A DNA stretch of 6,904 bases from Spirochaetaceae bacterium (GCA_031284085.1 JAITAM010000050.1:1-6904); one strand, 5' to 3'. Shown: positions 1 to 5,859, counted from the stretch's first letter. Notes: generated by a model from the sequence alone, not told the origin. Numbers and translations: made by a program.

Positions 1-191
1 CGCTTAAAGGGGCCTTGCGGACGGTCCGCGCTTTGGAAAATTGTCAAGTCTTTACCCTATGGATGGATCCGGTTATTAACGCATCCGCCTATATTATGCC
101 CGGATTGGGCGACGCAGGAGATAGAATCAACTGCGATGAACAATGCCGCTTCAGCAGAAGAGTATTTTGCAATAGGTATGGCCTATTTTGA
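1..191 (+). CDS. upp: Uracil phosphoribosyltransferase, C-terminal fragment (5' end outside window)
   Basis: Uracil phosphoribosyltransferase makes UMP from uracil and PRPP in the cytoplasmic pyrimidine salvage pathway. The frame is open from position 3 to the TGA at 189-191 and gives about 62 residues. It contains [20 protein letters not shown] followed by AGDR, which matches the conserved C-terminal D-x-x-(L/I)[16 protein letters not shown] block of this family, the uracil-binding end of the active site. Family members normally stop within a few residues of GDAGDR. Here about 20 further residues follow, rich in Arg, Cys and Phe, and they overlap the next start codon (136) by 56 nt. The tail may be real or may result from a small frameshift near 130. 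The N-terminal part and the PRPP-binding loop lie upstream of the window. Confidence 0.8.
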   Translation, partial: LKGALRTVRALENCQVFTLWMDPVINASAYIMPGLGDAGDRINCDEQCRFSRRVFCNRYGLF

Positions 192-294
192 TTTAGGCAA
201 GTACAGCGAGGCCGATAGGACGGATTCTGGTACTAGTGTAGGACGATTTCTGGTACTAGTCCAAACAGGTCAGACCTCAAGTGTTAGTGATTAG
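136..294 (+). pseudogene. Truncated TPR-protein gene, N-terminal ~28 codons fused to repeat DNA
   Basis: An ATG at 136 opens a 52-codon frame ending at TAG 292-294. Its first 28 residues include [20 protein letters not shown], a clear first helix pair of a tetratricopeptide repeat with the usual small and aromatic spacing. After Asp-Arg (about 211-219) the protein-like sequence stops and the frame runs into the duplicated TTCTGGTACTAGT segment and a copy of the TCAGACCTCA repeat motif. The last ~24 residues are therefore repeat-derived. TPR proteins normally have several 34-residue units, so the rest of the gene has been lost or moved. An AGGAG at 116-120 lies about 15 nt before the ATG, rather far for a ribosome-binding site. 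The start overlaps the end of upp, suggesting the intact gene was co-transcribed with it. Read as a gene remnant at a rearrangement edge; a short expressed peptide cannot be excluded. Confidence 0.6.
217..260. repeat. Tandem duplication, 21-bp unit with 23-bp period
   Basis: Two copies start at 217 and 240 and differ at only 2 of 21 positions. Both end in TTCTGGTACTAGT (225-237 and 248-260). The duplication sits exactly where the TPR coding similarity ends, so it marks the left edge of the repeat island. The sequence AAACAGGTCAGACCTCA (263-279) follows at once, a plus-strand copy of the motif repeated in the right-hand array, with two G missing. Confidence 0.8.
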
Positions 295-403
295 TGATTC
301 AACACAGCCCTTCAATGATTCAGGCACTGACCGCAGTAATTGAAGGTTCCAGCCTGTACCGCCCAAAAAGGCCTCTGCATAGAGAAGATTATTATAAAAT
401 TCG
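280..403. other. Gene-free spacer inside the left repeat island
   Basis: No credible coding frame is seen here. It contains a short tandem TAGTGATTAGTGATT (285-299) and an 8-bp inverted repeat, CCTTCAAT (309-316) with ATTGAAGG (339-346), around a 22-nt loop. There is no T-run after it, so it is not a convincing terminator. An AT-rich patch, ATTATTATAAAAT, ends at about 400. No tRNA-like or riboswitch-like fold was recognised. Confidence 0.4.
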
Positions 404-652
404 CAGGCCGGCCTGTTCCTGCGCTTCGGCATTGGTATCAAGGGCGGCCATACGGCTTTTCGCCTGCAAGTAGGCCGGTCTGAGGTCTGACCCCCTACTC
501 GCTTCTATCAGACGAAGAGTCGTACTCCGCTCCCGATAGAACAACCTTAGAAACAGGCTGGCCTGAGGTCTGTCCCTATCCCGCTTCTTACAGGCAAAAA
601 GCTGTATATCTGTTTCCTGATACCAGCACCGAAGCTTAGAAACAGCCTGCGG
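404..652. repeat. Left repeat island: composite element with imperfect inverted arms and reverse-strand copies of the 105-bp family
   Basis: Arm 411-443 and the reverse complement of 616-647 align at about 25 of 33 columns, sharing GCTTCGG and TGGTATCA. A 12-bp perfect palindrome, CAGGCCGGCCTG, lies at 404-415. Between the arms are minus-strand relatives of the right-hand array. The core at 527-546 reads GGTTGTTCTATCGGGAGCGG in reverse complement (16 of 20 against the array core). TGAGGTCTGACCCC at 481-494 and TGAGGTCTGTCCC at 564-576 are reverse complements of the array motif GGGGTCAGACCTCA. The left arm also has a same-strand relative at 5936-5976 (about 36 of 41 columns). The minus strand is open across much of this island, but that frame continues antisense into eda and has no ribosome-binding site, so it is not called as a gene. 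Confidence 0.75.
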
Positions 653-663
653 CTGCCGATAAT
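636..663 (+). promoter_or_regulatory. Possible sigma70-type promoter for eda
   Basis: GATAAT at 658-663 matches the -10 consensus at 5 of 6 positions. TTAGAA at 636-641 is a weak -35 match (3 of 6), with a 16-bp spacer. The predicted transcript would start near 670, at the foot of the 671-688 hairpin, giving a leader of about 40 nt. The -35 box and half of the spacer lie in the right arm of the repeat island, so the repeat would supply part of the promoter. GATAAT also forms a 6+2+6 inverted repeat with ATTATC (658-671). This is consensus matching only. Confidence 0.3.
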
Positions 664-667
664 AAAT

Positions 668-699
668 TATCGTGGGGTTTACCCCGCGTGGATTGAAAC
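668..699 (+). repeat. Single CRISPR-repeat-like hairpin (type I-C style) in the eda leader
   Basis: The 32 nt comprise a 7-bp stem, CGTGGGG (671-677) with CCCCGCG (682-688) including one G-U pair, a TTTA loop, and an unpaired tail ending in TGGATTGAAAC. The last 14 nt, GCGTGGATTGAAAC, equal from memory the 3' end of common type I-C repeats, and the stem sits at the same distance from that end. Differences: known I-C repeats usually begin GTCGC with a C-rich 5' arm, while here the arm is G-rich and the first bases are TATCG. No second copy or spacer pattern exists in the window, so this is not an array. It ends 2 nt before the eda ribosome-binding site. Confidence 0.45.
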
Positions 700-710
700 T
701 GAGGTGAAAT

Positions 711-1676
711 ATGAGTGTAATTTTTGAGAAGTTAGAAAGGCTCGGCCTTGTTCCGGTCATAAAAATTGACGATCCGGACAAAGCCGTCCCTCTAGCAAAG
801 GCTTTACAGGACGGTTCTCTTCCCTGCGCCGAAATAACGTTCCGCACAAAAGCGGGGGAAGAAAGTATAAAACGAATTACCCAAGCACTGCCGGATATTT
901 TGGTAGGCGCGGGGACAGTGCTGACTCAGGCGCAGGTGGATGCGGCATTAGCCGCCGGCGCACAGTTTATTGTAAGCCCCGGCTTTAATCCAAAAGTCGT
1001 GGCTTACTGCCTCGAAAAGAAGGTGCCGGTGATACCCGGTTGTGCCAACCCTTCCGATATAGAGGCCGCCATTGAACATGGTCTTAGCGTGGTGAAGTTC
1101 TTTCCTGCCGAACAGGCGGGCGGACTTCCTTACATAAAGGCCCTTGCCGGCCCTTATTCAGGGATAAAGTTTGTGCCGACAGGCGGCATCGGCGCGAATA
1201 ATGTTGCCAGTTACATTTCGTATAACCGGATACTAGCCTGTGGAGGATCATGGATGGTGCCTCCTGATGCACTTAACGCCGGTGATTTTGATAAAATTAC
1301 ACGACTGTGCCGAGAAGCTCTGTTCTCTATGCTGAATTTTTCCGTAACGCACTTTGCCATCAATAGCGCACACGAAAAAGAAGCGGCCGCTACAGCTTCT
1401 TTCTTTGCATCGGTCTTTAGCTTGCCCTTCCGTGAGACTTCCGTGTCTTTCTTTGCATCGGACGCTATAGAAGTTATGAAGAGTCCCGGTTTGGGCGCTC
1501 ATGGACACATTGCCATTGCGACTACCAGTGCGAAACGGGCTATTGCCTACTTAGAGAGGCAAGGGCTTACGATAAACGAGAGCACCATCCGTAAAGATGC
1601 AAACGGAGAGCCGACCTTTGCCTACTTGAGCGATGAGATCGCAGGCTTTGCGGTGCATATCATACAGAAAAAGTGA
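711..1676 (+). CDS. eda: KDPG/KHG aldolase with C-terminal VOC (glyoxalase-fold) domain
   Basis: Class I aldolase that splits 2-keto-3-deoxy-6-phosphogluconate into pyruvate and glyceraldehyde-3-phosphate in the cytoplasm; relatives also act on 4-hydroxy-2-oxoglutarate. The barrel domain covers about residues 1-205. It has E41 in AEITFRT, T69 in GAGTV, the Schiff-base lysine K129 in VKFFPAE, and phosphate-binding Gly segments at FVPTGGI (154-160) and CGGSW (177-181). The classical enzyme is about 210 residues; this one has 321. The extra ~115 residues start near M207 and read as a VOC domain (THFAINS near 213-219, GHIAIAT 265-271, GFAVHII 312-318). H214, E254, H266 and H316 lie where VOC metal ligands usually fall, which is inference. 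The start is set by GAGGTG at 701-706 and the conserved N-terminus. kdgK follows after 117 nt on the same strand, so joint transcription is likely. Confidence 0.93.
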   Translation: MSVIFEKLERLGLVPVIKIDDPDKAVPLAKALQDGSLPCAEITFRTKAGEESIKRITQALPDILVGAGTVLTQAQVDAALAAGAQFIVSPGFNPKVVAYCLEKKVPVIPGCANPSDIEAAIEHGLSVVKFFPAEQAGGLPYIKALAGPYSGIKFVPTGGIGANNVASYISYNRILACGGSWMVPPDALNAGDFDKITRLCREALFSMLNFSVTHFAINSAHEKEAAATASFFASVFSLPFRETSVSFFASDAIEVMKSPGLGAHGHIAIATTSAKRAIAYLERQGLTINESTIRKDANGEPTFAYLSDEIAGFAVHIIQKK

Positions 1677-1690
1677 GCGTATGCGGCAAA

Positions 1691-1741
1691 GCGGAAAGAC
1701 GCTTGGCGGCGCGGAAAGACGGCCCCTCTGACGGGGGTTTT
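1691..1741 (+). terminator. Weak terminator-like hairpin after eda, preceded by an 11-bp direct repeat
   Basis: CCCC (1723-1726) can pair with GGGG in 1733-1737 around a short loop, followed by TTTTATTATA. The GC stem is only 4-5 bp, so it is more likely to attenuate than to stop transcription fully. Just upstream GCGGAAAGACG occurs twice (1691-1701 and 1711-1721, period 20), function unknown. Confidence 0.3.
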
Positions 1742-1753
1742 ATTATACTACGG

Positions 1754-1793
1754 AAAGGAGGATGGGCTGTAGGTTTTAACAGCCTTTTCTTGT
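1754..1793 (+). promoter_or_regulatory. kdgK translation leader: strong SD, stem-loop, then start codon
   Basis: AAAGGAGG at 1754-1761 is a near-perfect Shine-Dalgarno sequence but lies 32 nt before the kdgK ATG at 1794. Between them is a perfect 6-bp hairpin, GGCTGT (1765-1770) with ACAGCC (1779-1784), loop of 8, followed by TTTTCTT. When folded, the hairpin shortens the SD-to-ATG path to about 12 nt. ATG 1762-1764 directly abuts the SD and opens a five-codon frame ending at TAA 1777-1779, but zero spacing makes its translation unlikely. The kdgK frame has a stop at 1770-1772 and no alternative start after it, so the distant SD is not explained by a wrong start. The hairpin plus T-rich stretch could also act as a weak intrinsic terminator. 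Confidence 0.5.
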
Positions 1794-2816
1794 ATGAAAA
1801 AAATCATAACATTTGGTGAATTGATGTTGCGCCTTGCGCCGGAAGGGTATTATCGGTTTGTGCAGGCTCAGTCTTTTGGTGCGACTTTCGGCGGCGGCGA
1901 GGCTAATGTTGCAGTTTCGCTTGCCAATTACGGGCTGGACGCTGCCTTTGTAACTAAATTGCCCAAGCATGAAATCGGGCAGGCCGCAGTCAATAGCTTG
2001 CGCCAATTCGGTGTCGACACCACAAAGATTGTTCGGGGCGGGAAACGGATCGGTATTTATTTTTTGGAGAAGGGCGCTTCTCAAAGACCGTCCAAAGTGA
2101 TCTATGATCGGGCGGATTCTGCCATTGCGAGTGCGGAGCGGACTGATTTTGATTGGAAAGCAATTTTCTCTGGTGCATCGTGGTTTCACGTTACCGGTAT
2201 CACCCCTGCTCTATCAGGCAATGCGGCGGCAATTACCCTTGATGCCTGTACCGCGGCGAAAGAGGCGGGTTTAACCGTTTCCTGTGATCTTAATTATCGA
2301 AAGAATCTTTGGACAAGAGAAAAAGCGCAGGAAGTAATGACCGGCCTCATGCCTTTTGTTGATCTGTGCATAGCTAACGAGGAGGATGCAAAGGATGTGT
2401 TTGGCATACAAGCGCCTGATTCGGATTTAATTGCCGGCACTTTAAGCAAAGAAGGTTATCGGTACGTTGCACAAAGACTTGTGGAGCAGTTTGGTTTTAA
2501 GAAAGTCGCCATAACGCTGCGCGAATCGATTTCTGCCAATGACAACAACTGGTCGGCTCTGCTTTACAACCGGAATGAATTCTTCTTTTCAAAAAAATAT
2601 GCGATCCGCATTGTCGATCGTGTTGGCGGCGGAGACAGTTTCGGCGCCGGACTCATTTACGGTATGACAGAGGGGCTTTCGGATTCGCAAGCTCTTGAAT
2701 TTGCTGTGGCTGCAAGCTGTCTTAAACATTCTATTGAAGGCGACTACAACATGGTATCGCTTGAAGAAGTACGAAAATTAGCCGGCGGCGATGCTTCGGG
2801 ACGTGTGCAGCGCTAG
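1794..2816 (+). CDS. kdgK: 2-keto-3-deoxygluconate kinase (PfkB/ribokinase family)
   Basis: Phosphorylates 2-keto-3-deoxygluconate with ATP to KDPG, the substrate of the aldolase encoded just upstream, so the two genes form the last two steps of hexuronate degradation. The 340 residues match the usual length for the family. The N-terminus MKKIITFGELMLRLAP and the GGGEANVAVSLANYG block (33-47) are typical of sugar-acid kinases of this family. The PfkB signature DRVGGGDSFGAG (275-286) carries the presumed catalytic base D281 and the anion hole. DLNYRKNLW (165-173) is the family's D-x-N-x-R segment. Start 1794 fits the conserved N-terminus although its ribosome-binding site is 32 nt away across a hairpin. 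No plus-strand terminator is evident in 2817-3021, which has no gene. Fructokinase or another PfkB specificity is possible, but the neighbouring eda favours KDG. Confidence 0.9.
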   Translation: MKKIITFGELMLRLAPEGYYRFVQAQSFGATFGGGEANVAVSLANYGLDAAFVTKLPKHEIGQAAVNSLRQFGVDTTKIVRGGKRIGIYFLEKGASQRPSKVIYDRADSAIASAERTDFDWKAIFSGASWFHVTGITPALSGNAAAITLDACTAAKEAGLTVSCDLNYRKNLWTREKAQEVMTGLMPFVDLCIANEEDAKDVFGIQAPDSDLIAGTLSKEGYRYVAQRLVEQFGFKKVAITLRESISANDNNWSALLYNRNEFFFSKKYAIRIVDRVGGGDSFGAGLIYGMTEGLSDSQALEFAVAASCLKHSIEGDYNMVSLEEVRKLAGGDASGRVQR

Positions 2817-3021
2817 TAATACCTGTATGGCCCAACTTTGCCTGAAAAAGGCGGCGATAAAGGCAGCTAAGAACTGTTTGAAACAACGCTTGATAAGAAA
2901 ATCAGCTGCACGTATACGCCTAAACGATTTCAAAATTCTATGAAACGCAAGAATACAATGCTTGTGCAAACCAGAACCGCAAAGATTTCTAGAGTATCAG
3001 TCTAAGTTTTATCTGTGAAAG

Positions 3022-3048
3022 AAAAAACCCGGTGCTAAAGCACCGGGT
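3022..3048 (-). terminator. Rho-independent terminator of the minus-strand TPR gene
   Basis: A perfect 9-bp stem, ACCCGGTGC (3027-3035) and GCACCGGGT (3040-3048), encloses a TAAA loop. On the minus strand it is followed by a T-run (A-run 3022-3027 on the plus strand). It starts 3 nt after the TPR stop codon. There is no T-run on the plus side, so it does not clearly serve kdgK, which converges on it. Confidence 0.9.
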
Positions 3049-3051
3049 AGC

Positions 3052-4710
3052 TCAAAGATTGTTAAAGCGGCGCATTTCAACGCGTGCGCTTAAATAGTTC
3101 GGATTTAGCTCCAAAGAACGCTCCAGCGCCGCACGGCTTTCGCTTTCTCGATTGAGGGCGCGCAAACAGTGGCTGATACGCAGTTGAAGAATCGCTTCCT
3201 GCTCCGGATCGTTTACCAGTTCGGCAGCCTTTTCGTAAGACCTCAGAGCTGCCGTTGTTGAGCGTTTTGCCTCTTGAATGAGTGCGATATTAGCCGGTAC
3301 CTGCCATACCGGATTTACGGAGAGGAGTCTTTGCAGTTCCGCTTCAGCCGCATCAAAGTCCTTCTCCCGCATGAGCGTCAGAGCTTGGTGAATATCAAGC
3401 CATGCGCCGGTTATACCGTGTTGTTCCGCCCTCTTTTCCAGTATTGCCGTCTCGCTGTACCACTTCTGATAATCAAAAAAATACGCCGCCCACATGAATA
3501 TTCTTTCATCATGCGGATACCGATCCAATAAAACCCACGTTTCGGCTATGGATTTCTCCAACGTGAGACTTTCGGAGCGCCGGCGGTGTATCTCAAGCAA
3601 AATAAGCGGGTCCGAAGGCATATCTTCCAGAATGGCAATCGCTTGTTCCGTATCAAGCAGGCGTGTGTAGCGTATAGTGGCAAAACGAGCGTACTCCTCC
3701 TCCGCGAAATCGGGGACTTCGATAAAAAGCCGTTTGAAAAGCTCTGAGGCCTCTTCTTTGGTTGCGGCAGTGCTTGCCAAGTTATAGAAACTGCGTATCC
3801 TTGCGGCGGCGGAAATCTGTGTATCAGAGATCAGCGCTCTCCAAAGTATCCGAGCGGTATCAATGGTGCCGGCACGGTAAAGGGCATCGGCGTGTAAGAT
3901 CATGCTTTTTTCGTCCCTAGCCTCATGCAGCAGTTCTGCAGCCTTGTAAGGCTCTCCATAATCGTAAAAGAACTGCGCTTTAAGAAGCGGAGAAAGGCTA
4001 ATCGTATTCAGCACCGTCTGTGCAACGGATTTATCACCGCTGATGATCCGCAGCAGCAGGAGATTGGTTGCCAAAATAGGATCAAGCGAATCGCCTTTAG
4101 CCCACAAAGATTCCTTATATGGAATGGATAGAGCCTGAGTCGGACTTTCCATATCTTTGGTAAGGATGTACAAAAGCAGCATTACCGGTTCAAGATCCGT
4201 TTTGTGCAGGCGCGGAGCTAATGTGCGTATCTGCACTATTCTTTCATTGCTCAAAACCGGCTCTTCCAAAAGCAAAGCTTCTGAAGCAAGCGCGGCTAAA
4301 GCGCCTGACTTAGGGAAATCATCGGCGGCCTTCTGTGCCGAATTTTGGTATTCTTGCACAAAGCGGTTTTCATGGTAGGCAAGAATCCGCAAGCGCTTGA
4401 GAAGCGATAATTTGGCTTCAAGGCTAACGGCATCTTTTTCCAAATCCTTGAGCATAGTACGAGCTTCGTCTCGTTTAAGCGGATCGTCAAGTAATCGGTC
4501 GCACTCAAGCAAAGTCTGGAAGAAGCTTTCCGGCGCGCTCTTCTCAGCGCTTTTGAAAAAACCTCCGTTATTGTGGAGGTGCAGTGCAATAATTGCACCA
4601 ACGAATAAAATGCCAAGCACAAAGCCTGTTAAACATACAAAACGGAGCATCAAATGTTTTTGTGCCATAGTGTACAGAGTTTGCTCTATTCCGCTATTTT
4701 TTTCAAGCAC
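3052..4710 (-). CDS. Membrane-anchored TPR-repeat protein of unknown function
   Basis: A 552-residue protein. About 20 mostly polar residues with K18, H19 and R23 are followed by one hydrophobic segment at about 22-44, ending in a His/Asn-rich turn. This fits an uncleaved signal anchor with the bulk of the protein outside the cytoplasmic membrane. The rest is helical with TPR-like pairs, clearest at about 451-545 (DFDAAEAELQRLLSVNP and ESRAALERSLELNPNY). Such proteins usually act as scaffolds; no enzymatic motif is seen. The chosen start is GTG at 4708-4710, because AGAGG (plus-strand 4719-4723) lies 8 nt upstream. The internal ATG at codon 15 has no comparable site. The gene is divergent from the DUF4838-like gene, converges with kdgK, and has its own terminator, so it is probably a single transcription unit. 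A link to sugar-acid use is not shown. Confidence 0.85.
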   Translation of the reverse strand: MLEKNSGIEQTLYTMAQKHLMLRFVCLTGFVLGILFVGAIIALHLHNNGGFFKSAEKSAPESFFQTLLECDRLLDDPLKRDEARTMLKDLEKDAVSLEAKLSLLKRLRILAYHENRFVQEYQNSAQKAADDFPKSGALAALASEALLLEEPVLSNERIVQIRTLAPRLHKTDLEPVMLLLYILTKDMESPTQALSIPYKESLWAKGDSLDPILATNLLLLRIISGDKSVAQTVLNTISLSPLLKAQFFYDYGEPYKAAELLHEARDEKSMILHADALYRAGTIDTARILWRALISDTQISAAARIRSFYNLASTAATKEEASELFKRLFIEVPDFAEEEYARFATIRYTRLLDTEQAIAILEDMPSDPLILLEIHRRRSESLTLEKSIAETWVLLDRYPHDERIFMWAAYFFDYQKWYSETAILEKRAEQHGITGAWLDIHQALTLMREKDFDAAEAELQRLLSVNPVWQVPANIALIQEAKRSTTAALRSYEKAAELVNDPEQEAILQLRISHCLRALNRESESRAALERSLELNPNYLSARVEMRRFNNL

Positions 4711-4772
4711 AATTTTTTCCTCTTGTTATTTTCTTAAAGGCTATGTTAGCGTAATACAAGAGGATACTGTCT
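4711..4772. promoter_or_regulatory. Divergent intergenic region with mirrored ribosome-binding sites
   Basis: Only 62 bp separate the divergent GTG (4710) and ATG (4773), so the promoters must overlap or reach into the genes. A perfect 9-bp inverted repeat, TCCTCTTGT (4718-4726) and ACAAGAGGA (4756-4764), is separated by 29 nt. Each arm contains the Shine-Dalgarno sequence of one gene, both at 8-nt spacing. No convincing -35/-10 pair was found on either strand; TTGTTA (4723-4728) and TAATAC (4752-4757) are too far apart at 23 bp. Confidence 0.55.
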
Positions 4773-5855
4773 ATGTTTGATGTTTGCAAACCGTGGATCA
4801 TTCTTGTTTCGGTGCGCGTGCGGATTAGCTCTTCTGTAGCAGCGGAACTAGCGCATTACCTTGACGTGCTGCGCCGGCAGGCCGGTAATACCACGCTCAA
4901 AATGCCGGCTGTTAAAGAAGTGTCGAATGTTCCTGCCGGTATGGATATACCGGTTATTTTTCTGGATTCCGCCGATTATCGGTACGAATACAACGGCTAT
5001 TCGTGGCGTATAGGCAGCGATCGAGTTGAAATATACGGTGAATCGCGGCGCGGGCTTTGTAACGGTGTTTTTGATTTTCTTGCCAATCTGGGCATACAAT
5101 GGGATGATCCGGACAAAGAAATCTTACCCAAGCCGCAGGCGGACAGAACGGGGATTTACAGTGTTGATTCTCTATCCGCCTATTGTCCGTCTTCCGAGCA
5201 TATCAGCCGGCGGAGAGCTTTGGTTATAAAAAGTAAACTGAGCATAAAGAAGCAAGAAAAATTACTGTGCTGGGCGGTCCGGAACAAGATTGATACGGTA
5301 ATATTTTCGCTCTACTATGCGCATAAGGCCCTGCGTTGTAAAAAAAACCCTCTTCCTTTTTTCTTTAAGAAAGTCATCCGCTTGGCTGAAGAGTACGCAT
5401 TTATTATTGAATGGGGCGGCTGGGACATGCCGATTCTTATTCCCCGCCGCTACTACCTGTTTAAGCCGGATATGTTTCGCATGGATCAGGGCAAACGGAT
5501 CAAGGACTGCAATTTCTGTCCTAGCTCTCCTGAGGCGATAGCGCTTATTAGCAAAAGGGCGCAAAAACTGCTCCGGATTTTTCCTAACGTAGAGGTTTAC
5601 CATATCTGGGCTGATCAGGGGCATGAGCGGAATTGGTGTTCATGCCCATCCTGTCGGGCTTTCAGCATAGAGGAACAGAATCGTATTGCCTGCATTACCG
5701 TTTCCGATGTTTTGTCCGATGTTAACCCTCGCGCTCATCTGTGTTACATAGAGACTTCAAACGAGCAGCATAACATTGAGCTGCGTCCTAACATGGTTAA
5801 GTTGACCCATTTTCCTTCCAAGGTCGGCGCCGACCTATGGCTCTTAACAGACTAG
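4773..5855 (+). CDS. DUF4838 / alpha-glucuronidase-N-like protein, probably 3'-truncated
   Basis: A 360-residue protein without a signal peptide, so probably cytoplasmic. Residues ~60-113 look like the GH67-N-type domain found before glycosidase-like barrels (IPVIFLDSADYRYEYNGYSW, then VEIYGESRRGLCNGVFDFLA and GIQWDDP). Residues ~145-335 resemble the DUF4838 barrel, with W279 and D281 in YHIWADQG and a Cys cluster (C289, C291, C294 in WCSCPSC) typical of that family's WCxCxxC element; C246 and C249 form another pair. DUF4838 proteins are generally well over 500 residues. Here the sequence loses family character after about LRPNMVKLTHFP (337-348) and stops at 5855, just before repeat DNA, so the C-terminal part is probably missing. 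AAGAGGA at 4758-4764 sets the start. Next to eda and kdgK, a role in releasing uronic acid is plausible but unproven, and the remnant may be inactive. Confidence 0.7.
   Translation: MFDVCKPWIILVSVRVRISSSVAAELAHYLDVLRRQAGNTTLKMPAVKEVSNVPAGMDIPVIFLDSADYRYEYNGYSWRIGSDRVEIYGESRRGLCNGVFDFLANLGIQWDDPDKEILPKPQADRTGIYSVDSLSAYCPSSEHISRRRALVIKSKLSIKKQEKLLCWAVRNKIDTVIFSLYYAHKALRCKKNPLPFFFKKVIRLAEEYAFIIEWGGWDMPILIPRRYYLFKPDMFRMDQGKRIKDCNFCPSSPEAIALISKRAQKLLRIFPNVEVYHIWADQGHERNWCSCPSCRAFSIEEQNRIACITVSDVLSDVNPRAHLCYIETSNEQHNIELRPNMVKLTHFPSKVGADLWLLTD
5821..5836. other. 16-bp perfect palindrome at the end of the truncated gene
   Basis: AGGTCGGCGCCGACCT is fully self-complementary and falls in the last codons of the DUF4838-like frame, about 30 bp before recognisable repeat DNA. 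It has no T-run after it, so it is not an intrinsic terminator. It could extrude as a hairpin or be a protein-binding or recombination site; chance is also possible. Confidence 0.6.
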
Positions 5856-5859
5856 CTTC

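Noticed and set aside
392..847. Minus-strand open frame of 151 codons overlapping the start of eda
   Set aside because: Half is antisense to the well-supported eda gene and the rest is reverse-strand repeat DNA. No ribosome-binding site precedes its start; the LFYRER similarity comes from the repeat.
1762..1779. Five-codon leader peptide before kdgK
   Set aside because: Its ATG directly abuts the Shine-Dalgarno with no spacing and the peptide has no regulatory codon run, so the hairpin explanation is preferred.
3027..3048. Use of the 3027-3048 hairpin as the kdgK terminator
   Set aside because: The plus-strand side after the stem has no T-run, so only the minus-strand direction is supported.
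3274..4780. Plus-strand open frames of 68-127 codons opposite the TPR gene
   Set aside because: All are antisense shadows of a long, well-initiated gene with its own terminator, and they carry no domain signal.
768..5118. Shared GATCCGGACAAAG in eda (near 770) and the DUF4838-like gene (near 5106)
   Set aside because: Both encode DDPDK in unrelated proteins with different flanks; most likely chance.
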